Assembly: GCA_945900775.1 (NCBI GenBank)
Contig: CAMDJP010000021.1
Span: 1 to 43,978 of the forward strand
Source: Akkermansia muciniphila
Lineage (GTDB): Bacteria; Verrucomicrobiota; Verrucomicrobiia; Limisphaerales; SIAT01
DNA: 43,978 nucleotides
Reading direction: 5' to 3'
Shown in pieces: positions 8,137 to 16,553 of the stretch. A program made the position numbers and the translations under genes. Below the pieces are notes generated by a model, which searched no databases, was not told the origin of the DNA, and saw nothing but the letters and a program-made list of their open reading frames with translations. Numbering within the stretch: position 1 is the first letter of the stretch; every line of letters begins with the position of its first letter.

Positions 8137-9105
8137 ATGAAGAAAACCACGCTCGTATTGTTCACCGTCGCGGCACTCGTCTCCAGCGCCGTTGCGGCCG
8201 ATTGGAAGGCCACGGCCGACTGGCTCAAGCTACCCGAAGGCCGCCCACAGCTCGGAAATATGCACGGCGACATCGCTGTGAGCTCAAAGGGCGAGGTGTA
8301 TGTCAGTACGCAGGACCCCAAAGCCGGTGTGCAAGTGTACGGGGCCGACGGCAAGTTCATCCGCAACATGACGGATGCGCCGAGTGACTTCCACGGGTTC
8401 GTCATCAAGAAACAGGCCGACGGCGAGTTCATCTACGGACCACGCTTGGGCGGCCAAGATATTCTTAAGCTTTCGCTGGACGGCAAAACAGTGATGACGA
8501 TTCCTGCGTCGGCCATCCCCGACGAGTTCAAGAACAAGGATAAGAACGGGAAAACTTTTGTGCGCCTCACCGGCATGGACGTGGCACCCAACGGTGATCT
8601 GTACGTGGTGGATGGTTATTCCACTAGCTACATCCATCGCTTCGACAGGACGGGCAAGCACATCAAATCTTTTGGTGGCAAAAAGGCGCCGTACAATTTT
8701 ACCACGCTGCACAAGATCGCCGTGGACACGCGCTTCTCGCCCATTCGCATCATCGCTTGCGACCGCGAAGCGTTGCGTGTGGTGCACGTGGCGATTGACG
8801 GCGAATTCCTCGGCGTCGTCGCGAAGGACCTGCTTGCGCCCGCCGCCATCACAGTGCAGGGCGACTACGCGCTGGTCGGCGAGATTCGCGGTGCCGTTTC
8901 CGTGTTGGATAAGGAAGGCAAACTCGTAGCTAGACTCGGCTTGAACAAGACGCCCGGCGAGACCGGCAACAACAATCTCGAGCCAGCCAAGTGGCGTCCG
9001 GATTTTGTCACTGCGCCGCACGGCGTGGCGTTTAACGAACGCGGCGACATTTTTGTGGCTGAGTACAACAAGTTCGGCCGCGTGCATCGTTTCAACAAGC
9101 AGTAG
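8137..9105 (+). CDS. Secreted NHL-repeat beta-propeller protein
   Basis: A 322-residue protein with a clear signal peptide (MKKTTLVLFTVAALVSSAVA, then ADWK) and repeated NHL-type blades such as GMDVAPNGDLYVVDGYST, HRFDRTGKHIKSFG and GVAFNERGDIFVAEYNKFGRVHRF. This fits a six-bladed beta-propeller in the periplasm or outside the cell. Such propellers bind ligands or act as lyases or peptidyl-amidoglycolate-like enzymes; no catalytic set could be assigned here. The start was placed at ATG 8137 because it begins the signal peptide; a GTG at 8110 would add nine residues ahead of it. Its TAG stop at 9103-9105 is in the same frame as the next gene, with no stop between them (see findings). Confidence 0.88.
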   Translation: MKKTTLVLFTVAALVSSAVAADWKATADWLKLPEGRPQLGNMHGDIAVSSKGEVYVSTQDPKAGVQVYGADGKFIRNMTDAPSDFHGFVIKKQADGEFIYGPRLGGQDILKLSLDGKTVMTIPASAIPDEFKNKDKNGKTFVRLTGMDVAPNGDLYVVDGYSTSYIHRFDRTGKHIKSFGGKKAPYNFTTLHKIAVDTRFSPIRIIACDREALRVVHVAIDGEFLGVVAKDLLAPAAITVQGDYALVGEIRGAVSVLDKEGKLVARLGLNKTPGETGNNNLEPAKWRPDFVTAPHGVAFNERGDIFVAEYNKFGRVHRFNKQ

Positions 9106-9138
9106 ATCGCGAAGAAGAGCCGCCAGAAGGAATCTCGT

Positions 9139-9900
9139 CTGCAACGGCTTGGCAAAAACATCGGCGGTTACCGTGGCGAGACGATTGATGTCCGCGCGTT
9201 GATGGCCGAGGTCGAGCATGCCGCGCGTCGTCACGAATGGCAGATCGAATCACTGCCTGTCTCGGGCAGTTTCAATCTGCTCGCACTGCATCGCACGCCC
9301 GCTGAATCAAAGCGGCGTATCTACATTTCCACGGGCATCCACGGCGATGAACCAGCTGGGCCGCTGGCCCTCCGCCAGTTGATCGAAGAAAATCTCTGGC
9401 CCGCGGACGTGGAGTTGTTCCTCTGCCCCTGCCTCAACCCGGCCGGTTTTGAACTGAACTCGCGCGAGGACGGTCGAGGCCGCGATCTCAATCGCGATTA
9501 CATGCATCTCGAATCCGACGAGATTCGCGCTCATGTCGCATGGCTTCAACGCCAGCCGCCGTTCGACCTCACGCTCTGCCTGCACGAAGACTGGGAGGCC
9601 CACGGCTTCTACCTTTACGAGTTGAATCCCGAGCAACGCTCGCGGCACGCCGAGCGCGTCATCGCGGAAGTGGCGCGCGTTTGCCCCATTGATCCATCGG
9701 TAGAAATTGATGGTCGCCCCGCGCGCGGGGGTATCGTTCATCCGGAGCTGGATCCGTTGATGCGACCACAATGGCCCGAGGCCTTCTGGCTCGTTCAACA
9801 TAAGACACGGCTGAGCTACACCTTTGAGGCCCCGTCGGACTTTCCGATGGCTACGCGCGTCGCCGCCCTGGTCACGGCGGTACGGGCGATTATCAGGTGA
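9139..9900 (+). CDS. M14-family metallocarboxypeptidase / amidase-like protein, probable CTG start
   Basis: A zinc peptidase-like protein of the M14 clan (MpaA or succinylglutamate-desuccinylase-like). Zinc-binding and catalytic marks are GIHGDEPAGP (H and E ligands), NPAGFELNSRE...RDLNRDY, HEDWEAHGFYLYE (third ligand) and SYTFEAP (catalytic Glu). Standard start codons in this frame appear only at TTG 9199 and ATG 9202. The upstream frame encodes LQRLGKNIGGYRGETIDV, which looks like coding sequence. A CTG at 9139 has AGAAGGA seven bases ahead, so it is proposed as the start. The gene follows the NHL gene in the same frame and overlaps tauE/safE by 8 bp tail to tail. Substrate unknown; a peptidoglycan peptide is one possibility. 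Confidence 0.8.
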   Translation: MQRLGKNIGGYRGETIDVRALMAEVEHAARRHEWQIESLPVSGSFNLLALHRTPAESKRRIYISTGIHGDEPAGPLALRQLIEENLWPADVELFLCPCLNPAGFELNSREDGRGRDLNRDYMHLESDEIRAHVAWLQRQPPFDLTLCLHEDWEAHGFYLYELNPEQRSRHAERVIAEVARVCPIDPSVEIDGRPARGGIVHPELDPLMRPQWPEAFWLVQHKTRLSYTFEAPSDFPMATRVAALVTAVRAIIR

Positions 9901-10636
9901 ACAGCATCTTCAGTCCGGCGACAAAAAGAACCACGGAGAGCACGCGGCGGATGGCGAGCGGGTCGAGTTTGCGGCTGCCCAGTTCGGCACCAATCCAGCC
10001 GCCTACGCCGGCGGCAAGCAGCCACCAGGGGATAGCTGTCGGCACTTCTCGCACCGATGCGAGGTGTCCGAGCAGGCCGGCGATGGAGTTGACGAGGATG
10101 AAAGCCGCGGCCACGCCCGCGGCGCGGCGCGTTTCCTCCCACTTCATAAGGAGCAGGAGCGGGCTGAGGAAGATGCCGCCGCCCACGCCGACGAGGCCGG
10201 AGAGGAATCCCATACCGGCGCCGGAGAGCAGCGCAATTTGCAATCGCGGCAGCTTCGCCTCGCTGTCAGTGACCAGTCGCGGCTTGAGTAGCAGCCGCAC
10301 AGCGGAATAGAGCAACACCGCGCCAACAATCTTTTTGTAATCTTGGTCCTCCAGCTTGATGGCGCCACCGAGCGCGGCCATCGGAATGGAGGTGAGCGCG
10401 AACGGCCAGAGTGTCCGCCACGAGAAGAAGCCGGCTTTGGCGAACTTCACCGTTGCAATCGTCGCGACAAGAATGTTCAGGACCAGCGCCGTCGGCTTCA
10501 TGACCGTGGGTGCGAGGCCGAAAAGCGCCATCGCGGCGAGGTAGCCGGATGCACCTGCATGACCGACCGTCGAGTAGAGCGCAGCAGCGATGAAAATCAG
10601 CGCAGCCAGCGCGGCGATGGCTTCCGGAGTCATCAC
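9893..10636 (-). CDS. TauE/SafE-family anion permease
   Basis: A 247-residue, strongly hydrophobic protein with about eight predicted membrane spans. It shows the two-repeat layout of TauE/SafE (4-toluene sulfonate uptake / sulfite exporter) permeases, with GHAGASGYLAAMALFGL in the first half and GAGMGFLSGLVGVGGGIFLSP in the second. Family members move sulfite, sulfoacetate and related organosulfur anions; the substrate here is not shown. It lies 37 bp downstream of gcvP on the same strand and may be co-transcribed with it, with no obvious functional link. Confidence 0.9.
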   Translation of the reverse strand: MMTPEAIAALAALIFIAAALYSTVGHAGASGYLAAMALFGLAPTVMKPTALVLNILVATIATVKFAKAGFFSWRTLWPFALTSIPMAALGGAIKLEDQDYKKIVGAVLLYSAVRLLLKPRLVTDSEAKLPRLQIALLSGAGMGFLSGLVGVGGGIFLSPLLLLMKWEETRRAAGVAAAFILVNSIAGLLGHLASVREVPTAIPWWLLAAGVGGWIGAELGSRKLDPLAIRRVLSVVLFVAGLKMLFT

Positions 10637-10673
10637 CAGTCAGTGAAGCAGTCGCTGCGTTCGCAGCGCAAGG

Positions 10674-13532
10674 TCATTGCGGCGCGTACTCTTCCATCCC
10701 GGCGCAGGAGCAGACCGGATTGCGGTCGCCGAAGACGTTGTCGATACGGGCGACGTACGGCCAGAATTTGTGCTCGTGCAGCCACGGCGCAGGATAGGCG
10801 GCCTGCTCGCGTGAGTAGGGGCGATTCCACTCGCTGGCGGAAACGACGTCTGCCGTGTGTGGCGCGTTCTTGAGGGGGTTGTTCAGCTTGTCGATTGCAC
10901 CACTCTCGATGAGCATCATCTCGGCATGGATGGCAATCATCGCTTCACAGAAGCGGTCCAATTCATCCTTCGATTCGCTCTCGGTTGGTTCGACCATCAG
11001 CGTGCCGGCGACGGGGAATGAGAGCGTTGGCGCGTGGAAGCCGAAATCCATCAGGCGCTTCGCGACGTCCTCGGCGGTGGTGGCTTTAAAGCCCCGCAGG
11101 TCGAGGATGCACTCGTGCGCGACGAGGCCGCCGTGGCCTTTGTAGAGGACGGGGAAGCACGGCTCGAGGCGCCGGGCGATGTAATTGGCGTTCAGGATGG
11201 CGAACTTCGTCGCCTCGGTGAGGCCGGCGGGGCCCATCATCGCAATGTACATCCATGAGATGGTCAGGATGCTGGCACTCCCCCACGGTGCGGCGGAGAC
11301 GGGGCCGATTGGATCCTCCCCGCCAAGGTTCACAATCGGATGTCCGGGCAGAAATGGAACGAGGTGTTCAGCCACGCCGATGGGACCCATGCCGGGACCA
11401 CCGCCGCCGTGTGGAATGCAGAAGGTCTTGTGCAGGTTCAGGTGGCATACGTCCGCACCGATGTGACCGGGGGAGGTGAGGCCGACCTGAGCATTCATAT
11501 TTGCGCCGTCCATGTACACCTGCCCGCCGTGATTGTGAATGATGGCGGAAATTTCCTTGATCGTCTCTTCGAACACGCCGTGCGTGGAGGGGTACGTGAT
11601 CATCAGGCAGGAGAGATCATCCTTGTGCGCCTCGACCTTGGCGCGGAGGTCGTTGAGGCTAATGTCTCCCTCGGCGTCACACGCGACAGGGACGACCTTC
11701 ATCCCGGCCATCACGGCGCTAGCGGGATTGGTCCCGTGGGAGCTGGTCGGGATAATGCAAACGTTGCGCCCGCCCTGACCGCGGCTTTCATGCCACTTGC
11801 GGATGACGAGTAGGCCAGCGTACTCGCCCTGCGAGCCGGCGTTCGGCTGGAGTGAGACGCCCGCGAAGCCGGTTATCTCTGCTAGCCACGATTCAAGTTC
11901 GTTGAAGAGTTGCTGGTAACCCTGTGCCTGCCGCACTGGCGCGAACGGGTGCAGTTTGGCGAACTCGGGCCAGCTTACGGGGAACATCTCGGCCGTCGCG
12001 TTGAGCTTCATCGTGCACGAGCCGAGCGGGATCATCGAGTGACAGAGCGAGAGGTCGCGCGACTCGAGCCGGCGTAGGTAGCGCAGCATTTCGGTCTCCG
12101 AGTGATGGCGATTGAAGACCGAATGTTGGAGAAACTCGCTCGTGCGCGCGAGTGGCGCCGGGAACTCGTTGGAAACGCTCGCGGCAATTTCCTCGATAGT
12201 GAACGGCGGGGCCGTATCGCCGTTAAAGACTTGCCAGAGATCGGCCACGTCCGTGGCTGACACCGTCTCGTCGAGCGCGACGCAGATAGCGCCGTCGCCT
12301 AGCACGCGCAGGTTGATCCGGCGCGCCTCCGCAATCTTCAGCACCTGTGCGGTGGTCGAGCCGTTTAACTCGATGTGCAGCGTGTCGAAGAATTGCGGGT
12401 GCGCGACGCGGTGGCCGAGTTTTTCGAGGCCGGCCGCGAGCGTTTTTGTCAGCAGGTGAAGGCGCTTGGCAATGGCTTTGAGGCCCTCGGGCCCGTGGTA
12501 ACAGGCGTAGAGAGCGGCCATGTTTGCGAGCAGCGCCTGCGCGGTGCAGATGTTACTCGTGGCCTTCTCCCGACGAATATGCTGCTCGCGCGTGCCGAGT
12601 GTGAGGCGCAGGGCGGGTTTGCCGCGCGCGTCTTTCGAGACCCCGACGAGTCGGCCGGGCATTTGACGCTTGAAGGCATCGCGCGTGGCGAGGAAGCCCG
12701 GGTGCGGCCCCCCGTAACCGAGCGGTACGCCGAAGCGCTGCGCGGAGCCAACGACGATGTCCGCGCCCCACTCGCCCGGTGGCCGTAGCAGCGTGAGTGC
12801 GAGCAGGTCGGTGGCGACGATGACGATTGCGCCGTCCGCATGCGCACTGGCCACGGAGCCGGCGCGGTCGAGCACCTCGCCCATCGTGTCCGGATATTGC
12901 ATCAGGAGCGCGAAGATCTTCTCGCCGGGCGCCGCGGCGTAGCCCTGTTCGTCCACCACGTTCAAACCGAGCGCCTCGGCGCGCGTGCGCACCACCTCGC
13001 GCGTTTGCGGATGGCAAGAGCTCGAGACAAGGACCGTTCGCACCTCGGAATCCTTGCACAGTGCCTTGGCCATCGCCATCGCCTCGGCGGCGGCGGTGGA
13101 CTCGTCGAGCATCGAGGCATTGGCGATCTCCATGCCGGTGAGATCGCAGACCATCGTCTGGAAGTTGAGCAGGCACTCGAGGCGCCCCTGCGAGATTTCC
13201 GACTGATAGGGGGTGTACTGTGTGTACCATCCGGGGTTCTCTAGGACGTTGCGCTGGATGACCGGAGGGACGAGACAGTCGTGGTAGCCCATGCCGAGGT
13301 AAGAGCGGAAGACCTGATTCTTGGCGGCGATTCCACGTAAACGCGTCAGGGCCTCGTGCTCGCCGAGCGGCGCCGGAAGGTCGAGCGCTCGGCCGAGTCG
13401 GATGCCTTCCGGCACGGCGTTACCAACTAGCGCGTCGAGCGAGGGCTGGCCGACTGTCTGAAACATCGCCTCCGTCTCGGCGGCGTTCGGACCGATGTGA
13501 CGTCGGAGGAAGTGGTCGGGGTGGGAAATCAT
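10674..13532 (-). CDS. gcvP: Glycine dehydrogenase (decarboxylating), P-protein
   Basis: Full-length P-protein (about 952 residues) of the glycine cleavage system, which decarboxylates glycine and passes the aminomethyl group to lipoyl H-protein. It is the single-chain form with both halves fused. The PLP lysine lies in [20 protein letters not shown], and [17 protein letters not shown] and [13 protein letters not shown] mark the second half. The start was set at 13532 because it gives [16 protein letters not shown], the usual N-terminus. Earlier in-frame ATGs at 13583 and 13643 would add 17 or 37 unlikely residues, and a TATAAC just upstream of 13583 looks like a -10 box. gcvT and gcvH are not in the window. 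No glycine riboswitch was recognised upstream. Confidence 0.96.
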   Translation of the reverse strand: MISHPDHFLRRHIGPNAAETEAMFQTVGQPSLDALVGNAVPEGIRLGRALDLPAPLGEHEALTRLRGIAAKNQVFRSYLGMGYHDCLVPPVIQRNVLENPGWYTQYTPYQSEISQGRLECLLNFQTMVCDLTGMEIANASMLDESTAAAEAMAMAKALCKDSEVRTVLVSSSCHPQTREVVRTRAEALGLNVVDEQGYAAAPGEKIFALLMQYPDTMGEVLDRAGSVASAHADGAIVIVATDLLALTLLRPPGEWGADIVVGSAQRFGVPLGYGGPHPGFLATRDAFKRQMPGRLVGVSKDARGKPALRLTLGTREQHIRREKATSNICTAQALLANMAALYACYHGPEGLKAIAKRLHLLTKTLAAGLEKLGHRVAHPQFFDTLHIELNGSTTAQVLKIAEARRINLRVLGDGAICVALDETVSATDVADLWQVFNGDTAPPFTIEEIAASVSNEFPAPLARTSEFLQHSVFNRHHSETEMLRYLRRLESRDLSLCHSMIPLGSCTMKLNATAEMFPVSWPEFAKLHPFAPVRQAQGYQQLFNELESWLAEITGFAGVSLQPNAGSQGEYAGLLVIRKWHESRGQGGRNVCIIPTSSHGTNPASAVMAGMKVVPVACDAEGDISLNDLRAKVEAHKDDLSCLMITYPSTHGVFEETIKEISAIIHNHGGQVYMDGANMNAQVGLTSPGHIGADVCHLNLHKTFCIPHGGGGPGMGPIGVAEHLVPFLPGHPIVNLGGEDPIGPVSAAPWGSASILTISWMYIAMMGPAGLTEATKFAILNANYIARRLEPCFPVLYKGHGGLVAHECILDLRGFKATTAEDVAKRLMDFGFHAPTLSFPVAGTLMVEPTESESKDELDRFCEAMIAIHAEMMLIESGAIDKLNNPLKNAPHTADVVSASEWNRPYSREQAAYPAPWLHEHKFWPYVARIDNVFGDRNPVCSCAGMEEYAPQ

Positions 13533-13655
13533 TGATTCAACTTTTTGGGTCACGGAACTTTTCGGGGCGGTCGAGGCCGTCATAAACATACCGTTATAGG
13601 GTAAGGCGCGCCCCAACCGAGGCAAGCGAATGTTTTTCAACATCCTTCACAACCC

Positions 13656-13976
13656 ATGGCCGCGGCGGGATTGCCGATAGGTTCGCTGCGTCCCAGTTCC
13701 AATCTTTTCTGTGGCCCAGATGCGAGCTTGGAAACAGGCGAAGGTCCCCTTTGTACTAAGCTTTCGGGCAATCCATACTTAGCGCAGGGCGGCAGCGGCG
13801 ATGTGCTGGCCGGTTATTTGGGCGGGCTTTTGGCGCAGCTTGGCTTGCAAAACGGTCCGCTCACGGGCATCCGCTTCGCAGTGTGACAGCAGTGAGCGGC
13901 GGCCGATCGATTGAGGCGCGAACGGCGTGCTTTTGGTGTAGAGGAACTGGTCCCGGTGCTGGGAGCGGCGCGGTAG
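13656..13976 (+). pseudogene. Decayed 3' end of NAD(P)H-hydrate dehydratase (nnrD / YjeF C-domain)
   Basis: In one plus-strand frame this stretch reads LSGNPYLAQGGSGDVLAGYL and on to GLLAQLGLQNGPLTGIRFAV. This matches the C-terminal GNPxxAxGGxGDVLxG signature of ADP-dependent NAD(P)H-hydrate dehydratase, the enzyme that repairs hydrated NAD(P)H. TGA stops follow at 13884 and 13893. The same frame then resumes AAADRLRRERRAFGVEELVP and ends at TAG 13974. Intact family members read roughly AVWQHGAAAD here, so both stops lie where W and HG are expected. Upstream of 13740 the similarity fades and the N-terminal part is absent. This is best read as a gene relic, not as a 76-residue gene. Confidence 0.75.
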
Positions 13977-14026
13977 GTTTTTTGTTTTGCTGGGCCGTCG
14001 GTTTTGATGTCTATTGGTCCCCAGCA

Positions 14027-15001
14027 ATGCGCCGTGGTTTTTTTCAATTTCTGCTTTTCCTAGTCGTTTCGGGCCTGTCGCTATGGGCCGCCGATTACAA
14101 GTTGGTGGATGGGACGGTCTTAGCGGGCGAACGGATGGTTTCGGCGAACGAGATGGGCGTGGTCCTTGAGTTGGCAGACGGCAACATCTCCAAGCGCACG
14201 CCGTGGAACAAATTCAGCCAAGCAGCCCTGAAAAAGTTCGATGCGGAATTCGTGACCAACGCGCGTGTCACTGTGCAGATAAAATTTCTCATCAAAAGCC
14301 TTATCCTAGCTGAGGTGCCGATCAATCACGGCGCAACGAACGAGGTGGAGGCTCCGCTGCCGATGGTGCCAGAGGTGATCAAGGCGCCGCGGCCGCCGTT
14401 GACGAAGGTGGAGGGCTTCGAGCGACCGCTGGCGGACCCCTCGTTCTTCGCTGCGATTATCAGTCCCGTCGGGATTCTTGCTCTGCTAATCGTGCTGGGG
14501 GCGAACTTCTTTGCGGCGTTTGAAATCGCCACGTACAAGAATCGGCCGCTGGCCCTAGTGATGGGCGTGAGCGTGGTGCCCATCATCGGCCCAATCTTGT
14601 TTCTCTGCATGCCGACGGTGAAAGTCGATTTATCTAAGCCTGCGGTAGTTGAGGAAGAACCTTTGCGAGAGGTCGGCACTCAGCAGGCCGCTGCTTCGAA
14701 TTCCCACGAGAATCCCGACTCGACCTTCTACCGATCGGGCGAGGTAACGATTAACCGCCGCTTCGTCGAGACGAAGCTTATCGGTTTCATGAAGATGGTC
14801 CCGACGGGCGACTACAAAAATCTTTGGCTGGCCGTCCGCACCACGGATGGCGAGTTTTGGACGCAGAACATCACGAAAACCACGCAGGAATCTCTGACCA
14901 TCAAGCAGCAGGTCGAGAATGTTTGGGATCATCGGGAGATTTCCTATTTCCAGATTCAGGAGCTGGAAATCCGCCGATGGGTTGCCGAGGAATCTACATG
15001 A
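14027..15001 (+). CDS. Membrane protein of unknown function
   Basis: A 324-residue protein that I do not recognise. It begins with a signal peptide or anchor (MRRGFFQFLLFLVVSGLSLWA, then ADYKLVDG). A small beta-like module follows (DGTVLAGERM...WNKFSQAALKKFD), recalling short envelope domains common in Verrucomicrobiota proteins. Two central membrane segments follow (near 145-170 and 180-200), then a C-terminal soluble part (TTDGEFWTQNITKTTQESLT). The start at ATG 14027 was chosen for the signal peptide; the frame is open further upstream into the nnrD relic but reads poorly. Its stop overlaps the start of the next gene (ATGA at 14998), so the two are translationally coupled. Confidence 0.75.
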   Translation: MRRGFFQFLLFLVVSGLSLWAADYKLVDGTVLAGERMVSANEMGVVLELADGNISKRTPWNKFSQAALKKFDAEFVTNARVTVQIKFLIKSLILAEVPINHGATNEVEAPLPMVPEVIKAPRPPLTKVEGFERPLADPSFFAAIISPVGILALLIVLGANFFAAFEIATYKNRPLALVMGVSVVPIIGPILFLCMPTVKVDLSKPAVVEEEPLREVGTQQAAASNSHENPDSTFYRSGEVTINRRFVETKLIGFMKMVPTGDYKNLWLAVRTTDGEFWTQNITKTTQESLTIKQQVENVWDHREISYFQIQELEIRRWVAEEST

Positions 15002-15588
15002 AATACAGTACCGTACTGCTCTTCGGCGCCCCCGGCTCCGGCAAGGGAACGCAAGGCAAGATCCTCGGCACCGTCCCAGGTTTCTTCCACTTCGCCTGCG
15101 GCGACGCTTTTCGGAACCTCCGCATCACCGACCCGCTTGGTCGTACCTTTGTCGAACACTCCAGCCGCGGACAACTCGTTCCCGACGAGGCTACCATCAA
15201 CCTCTGGCGCAAGAATATTGAGGCCGGCACGCTCAACGGCACCTTCCATCCCGACAGCGACACGCTGGTGCTCGACGGCATCCCGCGTAACCCACACCAG
15301 GTCGAGATGCTGCGCGACATGCTCGAGGTAAAGGCCGTTCTCAACCTCACCTGCTCCGACATGTCGAAGATGGTCGAGCGCCTCCAGCGGCGTGCCCTAC
15401 GAGAGAATCGCCTCGACGACGCCAACCTCGAGATCATCAAGGAGCGTCTTGTGACCTACGAGCGAGAGACCAAGCCCGTCCTCGACTGTTATCCGCGCGA
15501 GATCATTCACCACATCGACTCGGCCCAAAGCCAAATCGCCGTACTGAGGGCCATCCTCGACGTCCTCGCCCAGCACGCGGTCATCTAG
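14998..15588 (+). CDS. Adenylate-kinase-like nucleoside monophosphate kinase, short form
   Basis: A 196-residue P-loop kinase. It has the Walker A GAPGSGKGTQ (10-19), the AMP-site region HFACGDAFR (usual form HxSTGDxxR), the DGIPRNPHQ loop (usual DGFPRTxxQ) and a C-terminal RLDDANLEIIKERLVTYERETKPV core (short quotes of the R-x-DD and RL-x-x-Y motifs). There is no room for the large LID insertion, so it is a short-LID enzyme. The substitutions at the nucleotide loops suggest it may be a paralogue rather than the main Adk. It overlaps the membrane-protein gene by 4 bp and is followed 5 bp later by fmt, forming one unit. Confidence 0.85.
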   Translation: MKYSTVLLFGAPGSGKGTQGKILGTVPGFFHFACGDAFRNLRITDPLGRTFVEHSSRGQLVPDEATINLWRKNIEAGTLNGTFHPDSDTLVLDGIPRNPHQVEMLRDMLEVKAVLNLTCSDMSKMVERLQRRALRENRLDDANLEIIKERLVTYERETKPVLDCYPREIIHHIDSAQSQIAVLRAILDVLAQHAVI

Positions 15589-15593
15589 CCGGG

Positions 15594-16550
15594 ATGGCGA
15601 CGCTCCGGCTCATTTTTATGGGCACCGCTGAGTTGGCGTGCGCCAGTCTGCGTGCGCTGGTGCAGAACCGGGGAACCCTTGATGCCGAGTTGGTGGCGGT
15701 CGTCACGCAACCCGATCGGCCGAAGGGCCGCGATCTAAAGCCGCAGCCGTCGTTCGTAAAGCAGGCGGCGCTCGATCTCGCCCTTCCTGTCCTCCAGCCC
15801 GAGCGGGCGCGAAATGAATCCTTCTTAGCCGAGCTACGTGCTTTGCAGCCCGATCTGATTGTAGTCGTCGCCTACGGACAGATCCTGCCGCAAGCGCTTC
15901 TCGATCTCCCGCGCCACGGTTGCCTGAATGTCCACACCTCGCTCCTACCGAAATATCGCGGCGCTGCTCCGATCCAGTGGGCTATTGCCAACGGCGACGC
16001 TGAGACCGGCGTGACGATTATGAAGATGGACGCGGGCCTCGACACCGGACCAATCCTTGCGACCGAGGGCACGCCGATTGCCGTGATGGACGACGCAGCG
16101 ACCTTGCACGACCGCCTCGCCCAACTCGGCGCCGCGCTGCTGGTACGAACCATCCCCGATCACATCGCCGGTCGCCTCGTGCCGCGCCCGCAACCGACCG
16201 AGAACTCCAGCTATGCGCGGAAAATCACCAAGGAGGACGGTCGGCTCGACTGGTTCCAACCCGCACAGTGCCTCTGGAACCACTACCGTGCCTTCACACC
16301 ATGGCCGGGTAGCTACACGTTACTGCCGGGAACGGAAAAGAATCGGCTGCTCAAGGTCCTGCGGATGGAGCTCGCGCAGGCTGCAGGGCAACCGGGCGAA
16401 ATCCTCGCGGCAGACAGGAACGGTATCCTCGTCGGCTGCGGTGATGGTGCATTGCGGCTGATTGAAGTACAACGGGAAGGCGGACGACGATTGGCCGCAG
16501 CAGAATTTCTCGCGGGCTTTTCGCTTCAGCCGGGGCAGCGGCTCGGCTGA
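15594..16550 (+). CDS. fmt: Methionyl-tRNA formyltransferase
   Basis: A 318-residue enzyme that formylates Met-tRNA(fMet) with 10-formyl-tetrahydrofolate. The catalytic N-domain opens LRLIFMGTAELACASLRAL. It carries NVHTSLLPKYRGAAPIQWAI (catalytic Asn and His; family HxSLLPxYRGxAP) and TGVTIMKMDAGLDTGPIL (Asp). The C-terminal tRNA-binding OB domain includes YRAFTPWPGSYT and ends with EFLAGFSLQPGQRLG. Length is normal. It lies 5 bp after the kinase gene and ends 3 bp from the converging PPC-domain gene. Its partner def is 10 kb away. Confidence 0.97.
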   Translation: MATLRLIFMGTAELACASLRALVQNRGTLDAELVAVVTQPDRPKGRDLKPQPSFVKQAALDLALPVLQPERARNESFLAELRALQPDLIVVVAYGQILPQALLDLPRHGCLNVHTSLLPKYRGAAPIQWAIANGDAETGVTIMKMDAGLDTGPILATEGTPIAVMDDAATLHDRLAQLGAALLVRTIPDHIAGRLVPRPQPTENSSYARKITKEDGRLDWFQPAQCLWNHYRAFTPWPGSYTLLPGTEKNRLLKVLRMELAQAAGQPGEILAADRNGILVGCGDGALRLIEVQREGGRRLAAAEFLAGFSLQPGQRLG

Positions 16551-16553
16551 GCT

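Noticed and set aside
8284-9234. 316-residue minus-strand open frame across the NHL gene
   Set aside because: Antisense shadow of a gene with a signal peptide and NHL repeats; no domain recognised.
13533-13700. Glycine riboswitch upstream of gcvP
   Set aside because: No conserved glycine-aptamer core was visible on the minus strand; the space is largely taken by the nnrD relic.
13656-13886. 76-residue frame as a real small gene
   Set aside because: It is the middle of an nnrD relic; homology continues past its stop in the same frame, so it is not an independent gene.
14824-14997. Longer N-terminus of the kinase
   Set aside because: It would overlap the membrane-protein gene out of frame; the P-loop is correctly placed from ATG 14998.
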